Notes under the pieces: model-generated
Database searches by the model: none
What the model was told of the DNA's origin: nothing
Seen by the model: only the letters and a program-made list of their open reading frames with translations
Translations under genes and position numbers: made by a program
NCBI GenBank assembly: GCA_022841905.1
Contig: JALHQO010000003.1
Span: 170,236 to 234,235, forward strand
Source of the DNA: Hyphomonadaceae bacterium
Lineage (GTDB): Bacteria > Pseudomonadota > Alphaproteobacteria > Caulobacterales > Aquidulcibacteraceae
Reading direction: 5' to 3'
DNA: 64,000 nt
In this document: positions 53,456 through 62,506 of the stretch, in pieces
How positions within the stretch are numbered: the first letter of the stretch is position 1
How the letters are laid out: each line of letters starts with the position of its first letter

Positions 53456-53457
53456 GG

Positions 53458-55335
53458 CTATTTCGCCGCTTCCGCGCCGCTCCCAAAGCGTTTGCGAATA
53501 AACACGTCCAGCTGTGTCTCCACGCCTTGCCTGCGCATGATGACGTATTGCTGCAGGATCGAGAGCGTATTCGACCAGGTCCAGTAGATCACGAGGCCGG
53601 CCGGGAAGGCGGCGAACATGAAGGTGAACAGGATTGGCAGGAAGCGGAAGATCTGCGCCTGTATCGGATCGGCCGGCGGCGGGGACAGCGCTTGCAGCGC
53701 CCACATCGACACACCGTACATGATCGGCCACGCGCCAATCATCAGCACCGCGCCAATCAGCGGAATGCTCGACGGATCGAATGGCAGCAGGCCGAAGAGG
53801 TTGAACAGCGAAGTCGGATCGCGCGCCGAGAGATCGTTGATCCAGCCATAGAACGGCGCGTGCCGCATTTCGATGGTGACAGTCAGCACTTTATAGAGCG
53901 CGAAGAAGACCGGAATTTGCAGCAGGATCGGAATGCAGCCCGAGACCGGGTTGATCTTTTCGGTTTGATAGAGGCGTAGGATTTCTTGTTGCTGGCGCTG
54001 CTTGTCGGCGGCGTAGCGTTCCTGGATTTCCTTCATCTTCGGCTGCAGGCCGCGCATCTTCGCCATCGCCTTGAACGACTGATAGACGAGTGGGAACAGC
54101 AGCACTTTGACGACGATCGTCGTCAGCAGGATGCCGAGGCCGAAATTGCCGGCGAACTGCGCCAGGAAGTGCAGCACCGCGAAGAACGGCCGCGTCAAAA
54201 ACCAGAAATTGCCCCAGTCCACCGCATCGTCGAAGCGGGGGATGTTCAGCTCTTCCTGATAGCCGCGCAGCAGATCTACGCGTTTGGCGCCGGAGAAGAG
54301 GCGCTGCGTGTAGGTGATCGAGCCGCCAGCCGGCGCTTCGCGCCATTGGCCGCGATAGGCGGCGCGAAAATCGGTCTGGCCGTCTTCAGTGCGGCTGTCG
54401 AAATAGGCCGACATCTGCTCGCTTTGATCTGGCACGATGGCCGTGAGCCAATAGTGATCGGTGAGGCCGAACCAGCCGCCTGTGGCGGTTTCTTCTTCGA
54501 TGCGTTCGCCTTCGCCGACGCGGCCGCGGACGCGGTCACGCGCATGGTTGCGGGCGTTCGGATAAGTCACTTGCCGCAACTGGCGTTCGCCGAAGACGCC
54601 GATCAGGCCTTGATGGACGATCTGGTTGTTGACGAAATCTTCCGGCATCCCGTCGCGTCGCACGGTGCCGAACGGGCGCACCTGGATCGGCGCGTCAGTC
54701 GTGTTCGTCACCACGTCAGTGATCGTGAACATGTAGTTTTCGTCGATCGAGATGGTGCGCTCGATGGCGAGACCATTGTCGGATGCGAAGCTCAGCGTCA
54801 CCGGTGTCGTCGGCGTCAGTCGCGCGCCGTCTTCGGCGGTCCAGGTGCTGAACGCATCGGCGAGCGTTGCGGTGTCGGGGCCGGTCTGGCGCTCCCAGCC
54901 GAAGAAGGCGTCATGGCCGAAGCGCGAATTCATCGGCGCCAGCACCGTCACTTCGGGGCTGGTGTCCTCGACCGTGCGGCGATAGCCGCGCAGGTTGAGA
55001 TCATCGATGCGTGCGCCTTGCAGCGAGATCGAGCCATCGACGCTCGCCGTTTCGATCACCACGCGCGCATCGGCGCTGGCGGCGAGCACTTGCTCGCGGT
55101 CTACCGGTCCTTGCCGGGCAGGTGTCTCGGTTTGAGCGTCGGGCGTTTCGGCGACGCCGGCGCCGGCTTCCTGGCGCTCTTGCTGTTCCGATTGCGCGCG
55201 CTGTTCGGCCAACGCGCGTTCGCGCGCGGGACCGTTATAGAGCATCTCAAAGCCCACAAAAATGCCGATCGATAAAACGATCGCGATGAGCATGTTTCGA
55301 GTTTCGTTGGGGCCGGGGCCAGCGCGGTTTTGCAT
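53458..55335 (-). CDS. yidC: Membrane protein insertase YidC
   Basis: Inserts and folds inner-membrane proteins, alone or with SecYEG. The 625-residue protein has an N-terminal signal-anchor ([20 protein letters not shown]), a large periplasmic beta domain (about 60-360) typical of Gram-negative forms, and the C-terminal five-helix core with the conserved Arg/charged groove ([60 protein letters not shown]). Confidence 0.96.
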   Translation of the reverse strand: MQNRAGPGPNETRNMLIAIVLSIGIFVGFEMLYNGPARERALAEQRAQSEQQERQEAGAGVAETPDAQTETPARQGPVDREQVLAASADARVVIETASVDGSISLQGARIDDLNLRGYRRTVEDTSPEVTVLAPMNSRFGHDAFFGWERQTGPDTATLADAFSTWTAEDGARLTPTTPVTLSFASDNGLAIERTISIDENYMFTITDVVTNTTDAPIQVRPFGTVRRDGMPEDFVNNQIVHQGLIGVFGERQLRQVTYPNARNHARDRVRGRVGEGERIEEETATGGWFGLTDHYWLTAIVPDQSEQMSAYFDSRTEDGQTDFRAAYRGQWREAPAGGSITYTQRLFSGAKRVDLLRGYQEELNIPRFDDAVDWGNFWFLTRPFFAVLHFLAQFAGNFGLGILLTTIVVKVLLFPLVYQSFKAMAKMRGLQPKMKEIQERYAADKQRQQQEILRLYQTEKINPVSGCIPILLQIPVFFALYKVLTVTIEMRHAPFYGWINDLSARDPTSLFNLFGLLPFDPSSIPLIGAVLMIGAWPIMYGVSMWALQALSPPPADPIQAQIFRFLPILFTFMFAAFPAGLVIYWTWSNTLSILQQYVIMRRQGVETQLDVFIRKRFGSGAEAAK

Positions 55336-55339
55336 CGTT

Positions 55340-55756
55340 TCAATCGCTCTCAGTCGGCGTTTCGCGCTTATTTAGGGATGGCGCGCGCTGAGGGCGTGCG
55401 GCTGCCCCCGTTTCCAGCTCGGCGCGGAGCCTTATCAACGCGTTCTTGAGATCGTCAAGCAAAGCAGCCCAATCGGCCTCCGGGGTCGATTGACGCGCCA
55501 CCAGGACGTAATCGACGCCAGCCAGGCCATGTTGAGGCAGAAGCTGGCGGGCGGCTTCCCGGAGCCTCCTGCGCGCCCGGTTGCGGGCCACCGCGTTACC
55601 CACCTTCTTGCTGGCGGTCAGCCCAAGCCCGATCGCCCCAGCTTCAGCCCGGCGACGGGCCTCGACCAGCACGACGCCGCGCCCGGCGCGCGCGCCTTGG
55701 CGCACAAGCAGGAATTGCGCGCGTTTGGTCAGCTTTTGGATTGAATTTTGGGACAT
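55340..55756 (-). CDS. rnpA: Ribonuclease P protein component
   Basis: Protein subunit of RNase P, 138 residues, with the RNR motif AVARNRARRRLREAARQLLP. The N-terminal LTKRAQFLLVRQGARAGRGV fits the family. It lies between yidC and rpmH. A hairpin lies right before its start codon. Confidence 0.95.
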   Translation of the reverse strand: MSQNSIQKLTKRAQFLLVRQGARAGRGVVLVEARRRAEAGAIGLGLTASKKVGNAVARNRARRRLREAARQLLPQHGLAGVDYVLVARQSTPEADWAALLDDLKNALIRLRAELETGAAARPQRAPSLNKRETPTESD

Positions 55757-55758
55757 GA

Positions 55759-55776
55759 GCCGGGTTCCGACCCGGC
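55759..55776 (-). promoter_or_regulatory. Hairpin ahead of the rnpA start codon
   Basis: GCCGGG / CCCGGC with a 6-base loop (TCGGAA on the coding strand) occupies the rpmH-rnpA gap and ends two bases before the rnpA ATG. The GGA that could serve as ribosome binding site lies in the loop, so the structure may reduce rnpA translation relative to rpmH. Confidence 0.45.
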
Positions 55777-55782
55777 CAGACG

Positions 55783-55923
55783 TCAGGCCGAGAGCTTCTT
55801 GCGGCCCTTGGCGCGACGGCGCGCCAGCACTTTTTGGCCGCCGGCGGTGGCCATGCGCGCGCGGAAACCATGGCGGCGCTTACGAACGAGCCGGCTTGGT
55901 TGATAGGTCCGCTTGGTGCTCAC
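55783..55923 (-). CDS. rpmH: 50S ribosomal protein L34
   Basis: A 46-residue ribosomal protein, coding for [20 protein letters not shown] then [20 protein letters not shown] and KKLSA, a full match to L34. It starts with GTG at 55923 and is followed by rnpA. It is too short for most ORF cutoffs. Confidence 0.95.
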   Translation of the reverse strand: MSTKRTYQPSRLVRKRRHGFRARMATAGGQKVLARRRAKGRKKLSA

Positions 55924-55996
55924 GACACGATCTCATCTATTCTGGCGGGAAAATGAAGGGGCGGGAGTTACCCTAGGCCTCCGCAAGCGTCAAGGC

Positions 55997-56107
55997 TCAG
56001 CCCGGTTCGAACATCCGCCAGACCAGAAACAAGATAGCCGCCAGCCAGAGGGCGCCAAGAACAAGCCACGGTCGGCTCTTGGGTGGGCTGGATTGGGGCG
56101 GCTGCAT
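55997..56107 (-). CDS. Small single-helix membrane protein (36 residues)
   Basis: A 36-residue frame with N-terminal MQPPQSSPPKSRPW, one membrane helix (LVLGALWLAAILFLVWRMF) and stop. GGAG lies eight bases before the ATG at 56107. It sits upstream of rpmH on the same strand. I do not recognise it; composition and ribosome binding site argue for a real small protein. Confidence 0.5.
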   Translation of the reverse strand: MQPPQSSPPKSRPWLVLGALWLAAILFLVWRMFEPG

Positions 56108-56240
56108 GGGATTCGCTCCGGCACGAACAGGCGGGAGCGCAATCGGTCTCTCAGGTGCCGATCCACCAAAGTCGTTATCGGCAATAGCTCACCCTACACC
56201 GCGGCCACGCATTCACCTATGCCATTTGCTATAAGCAGCG

Positions 56241-57689
56241 ATGGCAAATCCTGAATCCCCGCGAAGAGGTGGCGTACTTGGCGTCATCCAGGCCATCGGC
56301 GCCTTTGCCGGCAGCTTAGCCGGGCGCTTGTTGGCGCTGACGGTCGCGGCGGTGGTCCTGGCTGAAATCCTGGTATTCGCGCCCGCGCTCGCCGGATTTC
56401 ATGAGCAATGGCTGCGCGAGCGCATGAATTTGGCGCAGGTGGCGGCGCTTGCGCTTGAAGTCTCGCCTGAGTTCGAGATCGCGGAATCGCTCGAGTTCGA
56501 ATTGCTCACCAACGCCGAAGTGCAACGCGCCGCATTGCAGCGTCAGGGCGAGCGCGTGCTGCTGCTGGAAGATCCCAACGCAGGCACGGTCGCGCCGCAA
56601 GCCACGTACGATTACACGCGCGCGGAAGACGCTCGGCCGATGCTCTGGGCGTTTGAGAGCTTCTTTGCGCCGCCCGACCGTGTCCTGCGCGTGATGGCGC
56701 GGCCGCGGTTCGAGAGCGGCGAATTCATCGAGGTGGTGTTGAACGAAGGCCCGCTGAAGCGCGCCATGGACGATTTCGCCCGCAGCTTCCTGTTGGCGTC
56801 GACGCTCATTCTCGTCGCCGCCGCCACGCTCATTTATGGCACGCTGACGCTCGCCTTCGTGCGCCCGATGCACGATCTCACCGAGGCGATCGAGCGCTTC
56901 CGCGACAAGCCAGAAGACGTCTCGATCGCCTTCCCGCGCAGCTCACGCGGCGACGAAATCGGCCGCGCCCAGCGCGCCGCTGCTGACATGGCCGAACAGG
57001 TGCGCAATGCGCTCAGGCAAAACGAGCGCCTAGCTGCGCTGGGCGGCGCCGTGGCGCGCATTGGCCACGATTTGCGCAACATGCTCTCCACCGCGCAATT
57101 GGTGGCGGATCGCCTGAGCCAATCTGAAGATCCTGACGTGCGGCGTTTGTTGCCACGCCTGGAGCGCACCATTGCGCGCGCCGCGGGGCTCGCCTCAAGC
57201 ACGCTGAAGTATGGCCGCGCCGATGAGAAAGCGCCCGATCTCGAACGCGTCGATGTTCGCGCCGCGCTGGAGGAGGCGGCTGGCGACGTACTGCCGGGCT
57301 ACGATTTCGTGGAATTGCGCCTCGACGTCGAAGCCAAGCTCGCCTGTGTCGCCGATCCCGAACACTTGCAGCGCATTCTCGGCAATCTGATCCGCAACGC
57401 TGCGCAAGCGATGAAGGATCATAAGCGCGCGGACAAATCCCTCATCATCCGTGCGGCGCGCATCGAAGGGCGCTGCGAGATCGAGATCATCGATCATGGC
57501 CCCGGCGTGCGTCAAAACATCGGCGCGCGTCTGTTTGAGCCCTTCGTCTCGGCGGCGCCGGAGGCTGGCGGCGCGGGCCTAGGTCTGGCGATTGCGCGCG
57601 AACTCACGCGCGCCATGGGCGGCGAACTCGAACTCACGCGCACCGGCGCCGAGGGCACGACGTTCAAGATTACGCTGCCAGCGGCGTGA
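56241..57689 (+). CDS. Sensor histidine kinase (HAMP), orphan
   Basis: A 482-residue kinase with two membrane segments (about 30-48 and 182-205), a periplasmic sensor domain between, a HAMP-like linker, the H-box ARIGHDLRNMLSTAQLVADR (His about 275), N-box LQRILGNLIRNAAQAMKDH, G1 IIDHGPGVRQNIGARLFEPF and G2 AGGAGLGLAIARELTRAMGG. No response regulator is adjacent. Confidence 0.9.
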   Translation: MANPESPRRGGVLGVIQAIGAFAGSLAGRLLALTVAAVVLAEILVFAPALAGFHEQWLRERMNLAQVAALALEVSPEFEIAESLEFELLTNAEVQRAALQRQGERVLLLEDPNAGTVAPQATYDYTRAEDARPMLWAFESFFAPPDRVLRVMARPRFESGEFIEVVLNEGPLKRAMDDFARSFLLASTLILVAAATLIYGTLTLAFVRPMHDLTEAIERFRDKPEDVSIAFPRSSRGDEIGRAQRAAADMAEQVRNALRQNERLAALGGAVARIGHDLRNMLSTAQLVADRLSQSEDPDVRRLLPRLERTIARAAGLASSTLKYGRADEKAPDLERVDVRAALEEAAGDVLPGYDFVELRLDVEAKLACVADPEHLQRILGNLIRNAAQAMKDHKRADKSLIIRAARIEGRCEIEIIDHGPGVRQNIGARLFEPFVSAAPEAGGAGLGLAIARELTRAMGGELELTRTGAEGTTFKITLPAA

Positions 57690-57695
57690 AGCCTG

Positions 57696-58421
57696 CTAGG
57701 AGAGGCCGAAGCCGTCATAGGCCGGATTGTCTGGCTCCAAACGGTGCGCCGTTTCGAAGTCCGCCAACGCGCGCTCTGTCTCGCCGAGTGCCCGCAGCGA
57801 GCGGCCGCGATAATGGTAAGCGTTGGCTTGGTTCGGATTGAGCCGGATGGCGGCGTCGAAATCGGCGACGGCGCGGATATGATCGCCGAGGCCGACATAA
57901 GCGCGGCCGCGGTTCACATACGTATTGGCCGCGCTCGCATCGAGCAGGATAGCGGCAGAATAATCCTCGACCGCGCGCGTGTAGTCCTGCAACGCGCGAT
58001 AGGAATTGCCGCGATTGTTGAGCACGTAGCCCAGACGCGGGTTTAGCCCCAGCGCCATATTGTAGTCCTCGATGGCGCGCTGATGCGCGCCTTGGCCGGC
58101 ATAGGCGCTGCCGCGATTGGCGTACGGGGCGGCGAAGCGCGGGTCGAAGCGCACGGCCTGATCGTAATCGGCAATAGCGCGGACGAAATCGCCGCGCTGG
58201 CGATAGATGGTGCCGCGATCATTATAAGCGTTGGCGATAGCCTCGTTGCCGGCGCGCGGGTCGGAGATCACCATCGTGCAGGCGCCTTCGCGCATTTCCG
58301 CCGAAACGCCGCCGCCGCGATTGGAGCACATGACCCGCTGCGCATGCGTTTGCGCCGCCGCCAAGCTCGGCGTCAGCGCCAGGGCGGCAAGGGCTGCCGC
58401 GAAGACGAAATGTCGGTTCAT
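57696..58421 (-). CDS. Exported tetratricopeptide-repeat protein
   Basis: A protein of about 241 residues with a signal peptide (MNRHFVFAAALAALALTPSL...AAAQ) and a run of at least five TPR units from about residue 60 (AIADYDQAVRFDPRFAAPYA, AIEDYNMALGLNPRLGYVLN, AVEDYSAAILLDASAANTYV, AVADFDAAIRLNPNQANAYH). An in-frame ATG two codons upstream (58427) is possible. It is convergent with the histidine kinase gene. Confidence 0.85.
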   Translation of the reverse strand: MNRHFVFAAALAALALTPSLAAAQTHAQRVMCSNRGGGVSAEMREGACTMVISDPRAGNEAIANAYNDRGTIYRQRGDFVRAIADYDQAVRFDPRFAAPYANRGSAYAGQGAHQRAIEDYNMALGLNPRLGYVLNNRGNSYRALQDYTRAVEDYSAAILLDASAANTYVNRGRAYVGLGDHIRAVADFDAAIRLNPNQANAYHYRGRSLRALGETERALADFETAHRLEPDNPAYDGFGLS

Positions 58422-58517
58422 GAGCATAGAACCAGCGCGCGCACGCGCGCGACGCATGCTTAAACACCCCGCAGGAGAGAAGTTTTTGCAGTGAACGCGT
58501 GCTGGTGCGCGTATTCA

Positions 58518-60269
58518 CTATGAACGCGGAGCAGGCGCCGTTCGCCAAACCAAGCCCTCGCGCCGCGGGTCAGCGCCGCCGACTAGGCCGCTGGGCGTTA
58601 CCTGGATCGCGTGCAGTCCGCTCGCTTCCAGCGCGCCGACTTCCTGCAATTGCCAGCCGCGCGCGCGCAGCGCGTCGCCGATCCCCCCCGGCAAGCGACT
58701 GTTTTCTACGACTACCGGCGAAGACCGCGCCGTCGCATTAGAAAGATTGATCGCCGCCTCCGGCGTCAGCCCCCAATCGAGAATGCCGATGGTCGTGCGC
58801 GCCACATAGCCGATGATCGACGATCCGCCGGGCGAGCCGATCACCAACACCAACTCGCCATTGCGATCGGTCACGATCATCGGCGCCATCGAGGAGCGCG
58901 GCGCTTTGCCTGGCGCGGCGGCGTTCGCCACCGGCAGGCCGTTCAGCGTTGGTTCAAAAGCAAAGTCGGTCAGCTGATTGTTGAGGAAGAAGCCGCCCAC
59001 CATGCGTTGCGAGCCGAATGCGCTCTCTACAGTGGCGGTCATCGACACCGCGTTGCCCCAAGCATCGACGATGGAAATATGTGTCGTGCCCGCGTCGTCG
59101 CTGCCCGCGCGTCCCCAGCGATCGTGCAGCTCTTGCCCAGCTGGCACGCCGGCTGCGACGCTTCCCGGCGCGCGCGCAACGTCGATCAACCGCGCGCGCT
59201 CATCGAGATAAGCGGCAGCCACCAATTCCGCCGTTGGCACAGGCACGAACTGATCGTCGGCCATGTAGTGATCGCGATCAGCATAGGCGAGACGGCTCGC
59301 CCACAAGAATGCGGCCCAATCATCAGCGTTCTCAGCGCCACCCGGTTGCGGCCGCGCACGCTCATACAATCCCATGATCGCCAGCGCCGCGTTGCCAGAA
59401 CCCGGCGCGCCGATCGTGCAGGCGCGATAAACGCGGTAGGCCGCGCACACCGGCTCTAACCGTCGCGGCTGCACGGCGCGCAGATCGTCATGGTTCAGCG
59501 TCCCGCGACGCGGCTGGCGCTGCGCGGCTTCGACGATGGCGTCCGCAATCGGCCCTTCGCTTAAGGCGCGCGGACCCTGTTCGGCGATCGCGCGCAACGT
59601 TGCGGCATAATCTGGGTTGCGCAGCAGATAGCCAACAGGGCGCGGCGCGCCGGCTGCATCGAAGAAATACGCGCGCGCTGCAAAGTCCGCACGCAAGCGT
59701 CCGCGTTCGCCGTAGGCTGCGATCATCGTCGCCAAGCGCGGCGACACCGCAAAGCCTTGCTCCGCCAATCGGATCGCCGGTTCAAACAATTGCGCCCACG
59801 GCAAGCGTCCGTGATCGGCATGCGCCATGTGCAGCATCGCGATCAGCGACGGGGCGCCGGTTGAAAGCCCGCTCGCTTGCGCATCCATGAACGCCATCGG
59901 CCGGCCGCGCGCGTCGAGAAACATGTTGGCGCGTGCACCCGCTGGCGCGCGTTCGCGCCCGTCATAGGCGCTGATGTCTTCGCTCTCGCTATCGTAGAAG
60001 AGCAGAAATCCGCCGCCGCCAATGCCGGATGATTGCGGCTCCACGAGCCCCAACACCAGCTCTGCCGCGATCGCCGCATCCACGGCGCTGCCGCCGGCGC
60101 GCAGGATTTCGGATGCTGCGCCCACGGCGTGCGGGTTAGCCGCCGCCACCATCGCTTCGCCGTCAGCGCGCGGCGCCTGGCCCGGCGCCGATATCGATCC
60201 CGAAGCGCACGCCGTCAGCGCCAAAGCGAAGAACAGCGCGGCGAGGCGCTTCATCTGCTTGTCAAACAT
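58518..60269 (-). CDS. ggt: Gamma-glutamyltransferase
   Basis: Autoprocessing periplasmic enzyme acting on glutathione and other gamma-glutamyl compounds. About 583 residues: signal with lipobox-like LALTAC, large subunit (ADGEAMVAAANPHAVGAASE, QSSGIGGGGFLLFYDSESED, LDERARLIDV), the processing site before the nucleophilic Thr of DAGTTHISIVDAWGNAVSM, and GSPGGSSIIGYVARTTIGIL. I chose 60269 because AGGA lies nine bases upstream; the 651-residue reading overlaps the divergent gene. Confidence 0.9.
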   Translation of the reverse strand: MFDKQMKRLAALFFALALTACASGSISAPGQAPRADGEAMVAAANPHAVGAASEILRAGGSAVDAAIAAELVLGLVEPQSSGIGGGGFLLFYDSESEDISAYDGRERAPAGARANMFLDARGRPMAFMDAQASGLSTGAPSLIAMLHMAHADHGRLPWAQLFEPAIRLAEQGFAVSPRLATMIAAYGERGRLRADFAARAYFFDAAGAPRPVGYLLRNPDYAATLRAIAEQGPRALSEGPIADAIVEAAQRQPRRGTLNHDDLRAVQPRRLEPVCAAYRVYRACTIGAPGSGNAALAIMGLYERARPQPGGAENADDWAAFLWASRLAYADRDHYMADDQFVPVPTAELVAAAYLDERARLIDVARAPGSVAAGVPAGQELHDRWGRAGSDDAGTTHISIVDAWGNAVSMTATVESAFGSQRMVGGFFLNNQLTDFAFEPTLNGLPVANAAAPGKAPRSSMAPMIVTDRNGELVLVIGSPGGSSIIGYVARTTIGILDWGLTPEAAINLSNATARSSPVVVENSRLPGGIGDALRARGWQLQEVGALEASGLHAIQVTPSGLVGGADPRREGLVWRTAPAPRS

Positions 60270-60318
60270 GGGGACGCTTCCTACGAGGGCGAGTGTAAAC
60301 GAACGCGGAAGCAAGCAC

Positions 60319-61323
60319 ATGGCGCGTCCCGGCCCGAGCAATTCTTTGAGTGATGTGGCCGGTTTGTCTATAGGCTGCGCCGTTGACGATGCCGCACTCA
60401 CCGGCGTCACCGTGATTGTTCCAGATGCGCGCTCTGTGTGCGCTGTCGATGTGCGCGGCGGCGGCCCCGGCACACGCGAAACCGATGCGCTGGCGCCGGA
60501 AAACCTTGTCGATGCGGTGGACGCTGTCGTGCTGAGCGGCGGTTCCGTTTACGGCCTTGCCGCAGCGGATGGCGTCGCCAGCGCGATGGGCGCGGAAGGC
60601 CGTGGTTTCGCGCTTGTGGATTTGCCCGGCGTGCCGCGCTCACCGGTGGTGCCAGCAGCGATCCTCTACGATCTCGCCAATGGCGGAAATAAAGCCTGGG
60701 GCGATGCGCCGCCCTACGCCGCGCTTGGCAAGCGCGCTTACGCGGCGCGCAGCAAGTCCGTCCCGCTCGGCAATGCCGGCGCTGGTCTCGGCGCAAAAGC
60801 CGGCGCGCTGAAAGGCGGGCAGGGCAGTGCGAGCATCGTCACCACCGATGGTTTCACCATCGCAGCGTTGGTGTGCGTGAACTCTTGGGGTTCGACGACA
60901 ATGCCAGGCCAACGCGCGTTCTGGGCGCATGCGTTCGAAATCGGCGACGAGTTCGGCGCGGTCGCCCCGAGCGGCGCGCGCGTGGACTCAGAAGATTGGT
61001 CGGGCGCCAAGTTCGCACCCAGCGCCAACACCACTATCGCCTGCGTCGCCGTCGACGCCGATCTGACGCCCGCTGAAGCCAAGCGCGTCGCCCAAATGGC
61101 CAGCGCCGGTCTCGCCCGCGCCATCCGGCCAGTTTACGCGCCGTTCGATGGCGACGTCGTCTTCGCGCTCGCCACCGCCCAACGCTCGATGCCTGAACCC
61201 CGCGCGCTCGCCATCGCCCGCTTCGGCGCGCTCGCCGCCGATTGCCTGGCCCGCGCCATCGCCCGCGGCGTCCACGCCGCCGAAACTGTCGGCCTGCACG
61301 CCGCCTGGCGGGACTGGCGCTAG
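60319..61323 (+). CDS. P1-family (DmpA-like) aminopeptidase
   Basis: An Ntn-type autoprocessing peptidase of 334 residues. It shows the P1 N-terminal NSLSDVAGLSIGCAVDDAAL, GGSVYGLAAADGVASAMGAE, LGNAGAGLGAKAGALKGGQG, and the cleavage/nucleophile segment SANTTIACVAVDADLTPAEA, where Thr replaces the Ser of DmpA. The gene is divergent from ggt with 49 bases between starts. Both act on small peptides. Confidence 0.88.
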   Translation: MARPGPSNSLSDVAGLSIGCAVDDAALTGVTVIVPDARSVCAVDVRGGGPGTRETDALAPENLVDAVDAVVLSGGSVYGLAAADGVASAMGAEGRGFALVDLPGVPRSPVVPAAILYDLANGGNKAWGDAPPYAALGKRAYAARSKSVPLGNAGAGLGAKAGALKGGQGSASIVTTDGFTIAALVCVNSWGSTTMPGQRAFWAHAFEIGDEFGAVAPSGARVDSEDWSGAKFAPSANTTIACVAVDADLTPAEAKRVAQMASAGLARAIRPVYAPFDGDVVFALATAQRSMPEPRALAIARFGALAADCLARAIARGVHAAETVGLHAAWRDWR

Positions 61324-61372
61324 TCTTTGCCTTGCCAGCGCCCCACACCAGCGCTATGCACCCCCCCTTCGC

Positions 61373-61449
61373 GCGCCCTTAGCTCAGCTGGATAGAGCAC
61401 CAGACTACGAATCTGGGGGTCAGGAGTTCGAATCTCTTAGGGCGCGCCA
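61373..61449 (+). tRNA. tRNA-Arg(ACG)
   Basis: A complete cloverleaf: acceptor GCGCCCT / AGGGCGC, D arm GCTC...GAGC, anticodon arm CCAGA-CTACGAA-TCTGG with anticodon ACG at 61407-61409, T arm AGGAG-TTCGAAT-CTCTT, and encoded GCCA 3' end. Anticodon ACG needs A34-to-I modification by TadA to read CGN codons. Confidence 0.97.
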
Positions 61450-61816
61450 TAAAATCAAGCAGTTAGGTTTCGGACTGCCAAATCCAATCTTGGGAAATTG
61501 AGGATTTCCCAAGATTGGCTGCTGCCAAATCCCATCCCCGAGGCCCGTTCACACCTGTCGCTACGCGCGTTGGCTCGCTCCGCTGACCAAGCGCGGTCCG
61601 GCGCCAAGACGGACGCCGATCGCGCCTGCGCCGCCGCAGAGCGAACTCCCCGTTGAGGTCGCAAATCCAAAGGCCGCGTGAATGGCGCGGGGGGTAACGT
61701 GGCATGACGTGGCGCCACGCATTACGCGGTTGCGCCTTGTGTCCATGTTGCTTGCGCGTTGGCCTCGGGCGTCTCAGGGCGTGGCTTGGCGCGGAGGTCG
61801 CCTATAAGCTTGTGCG
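61450..61816. other. 367-base gap behind tRNA-Arg without a gene
   Basis: Holds the strong hairpin at 61484-61518. I see no integrase, no tRNA fragment repeat that would mark an attachment site, and no coding frame with a good ribosome binding site. The short word CTGCCAAATCC occurs at 61475 and again at 61522, flanking the hairpin. Confidence 0.6.
61484..61518. repeat. Perfect 15-bp inverted repeat after tRNA-Arg
   Basis: CCAATCTTGGGAAAT and its exact complement ATTTCCCAAGATTGG are separated by only TGAGG. The short loop would form a very stable hairpin, 35 bases after the tRNA. There is no following T-tract. It may terminate or process the tRNA transcript, or be an insertion remnant; the direct word CTGCCAAATCC on both sides would fit the latter. 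Confidence 0.7.
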
Positions 61817-62500
61817 ATGTGTAACCGCTACGCCTCCGACATCCGCAAAGCCGGTAAGGAAAAAGACTATTACGGTTTTGAGGAGTGGAGCGACACGAGG
61901 ATCAATCCGGTTCTTGGCAATGCCGTGCTTGAGGTGTTTCCAAAGAGCTTTGGTCCGGTGCTCAGAAGCGGAAAAAGCGGCCGGCTCGAATGGACCAAGA
62001 TGCGCTGGGGATTGCCAGGGCCGCCGCAATTTGGAAGCGCGCCAGTCACAAACATTCGCAACATTAAAAGTCCGCACTGGCGTGCGCTGCTCAGTCCAAC
62101 GCATCGCTGTCTCGTGCCTTTCACGGCCTTCAGCGAATACGACGACGCTTCACCAAAGGGGGCGAAAGTGATCCGTTGGTTCGCGCCGCCCGATAGAGGG
62201 ATGCTTTTCTTCGCCGGGGTCTGCGGCGAATGGTACGGCGACTATGGTTCGAAGAAGGAGCCCAATGTCGGCGCCCATCAGCTCTTTAGTTTTCTGACCA
62301 CAAAAGCGAACGATCTGGTGCGTCCCATCCACGCGAAGGCAATGCCGGTCATCCTGCGCACCGAGGCGGAATGCGAGGAGTGGCTGCAGGCGCCGGCCGA
62401 TCGCATCGAGGCGATGCAGGCGCGCGTTCTGCCTGCCGAGGCATTGGACGTCGTCCCCGACGAGGAAGCCGTCCAGTATGCGGGCGGTTATCTGAGATAG
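61817..62500 (+). CDS. SOS response-associated peptidase-like (SRAP/YedK) protein
   Basis: A 227-residue SRAP-domain protein that crosslinks abasic sites in single-stranded DNA through Cys2. It starts MCNRYASDIRKAGKEKD with the catalytic Cys2, has NIRNIKSPHWRALL, FTAFSEYDD, LFFAGVCGEWYG and the catalytic His in RPIHAKAMPVIL. No LexA box is evident upstream. Confidence 0.88.
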   Translation: MCNRYASDIRKAGKEKDYYGFEEWSDTRINPVLGNAVLEVFPKSFGPVLRSGKSGRLEWTKMRWGLPGPPQFGSAPVTNIRNIKSPHWRALLSPTHRCLVPFTAFSEYDDASPKGAKVIRWFAPPDRGMLFFAGVCGEWYGDYGSKKEPNVGAHQLFSFLTTKANDLVRPIHAKAMPVILRTEAECEEWLQAPADRIEAMQARVLPAEALDVVPDEEAVQYAGGYLR

Positions 62501-62506
62501 AACGCG

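Noticed and set aside
52823-53731. Longer engB frame reaching into yidC
   Set aside because: EngB homology starts at 53455, directly behind the yidC stop.
60270-60473. N-terminal extension of ggt
   Set aside because: It overlaps the divergent P1 peptidase gene, and the signal peptide begins at 60269.
61373-61816. Genomic island or attachment site behind tRNA-Arg
   Set aside because: No integrase, no second tRNA 3' fragment in the window and ordinary genes follow.
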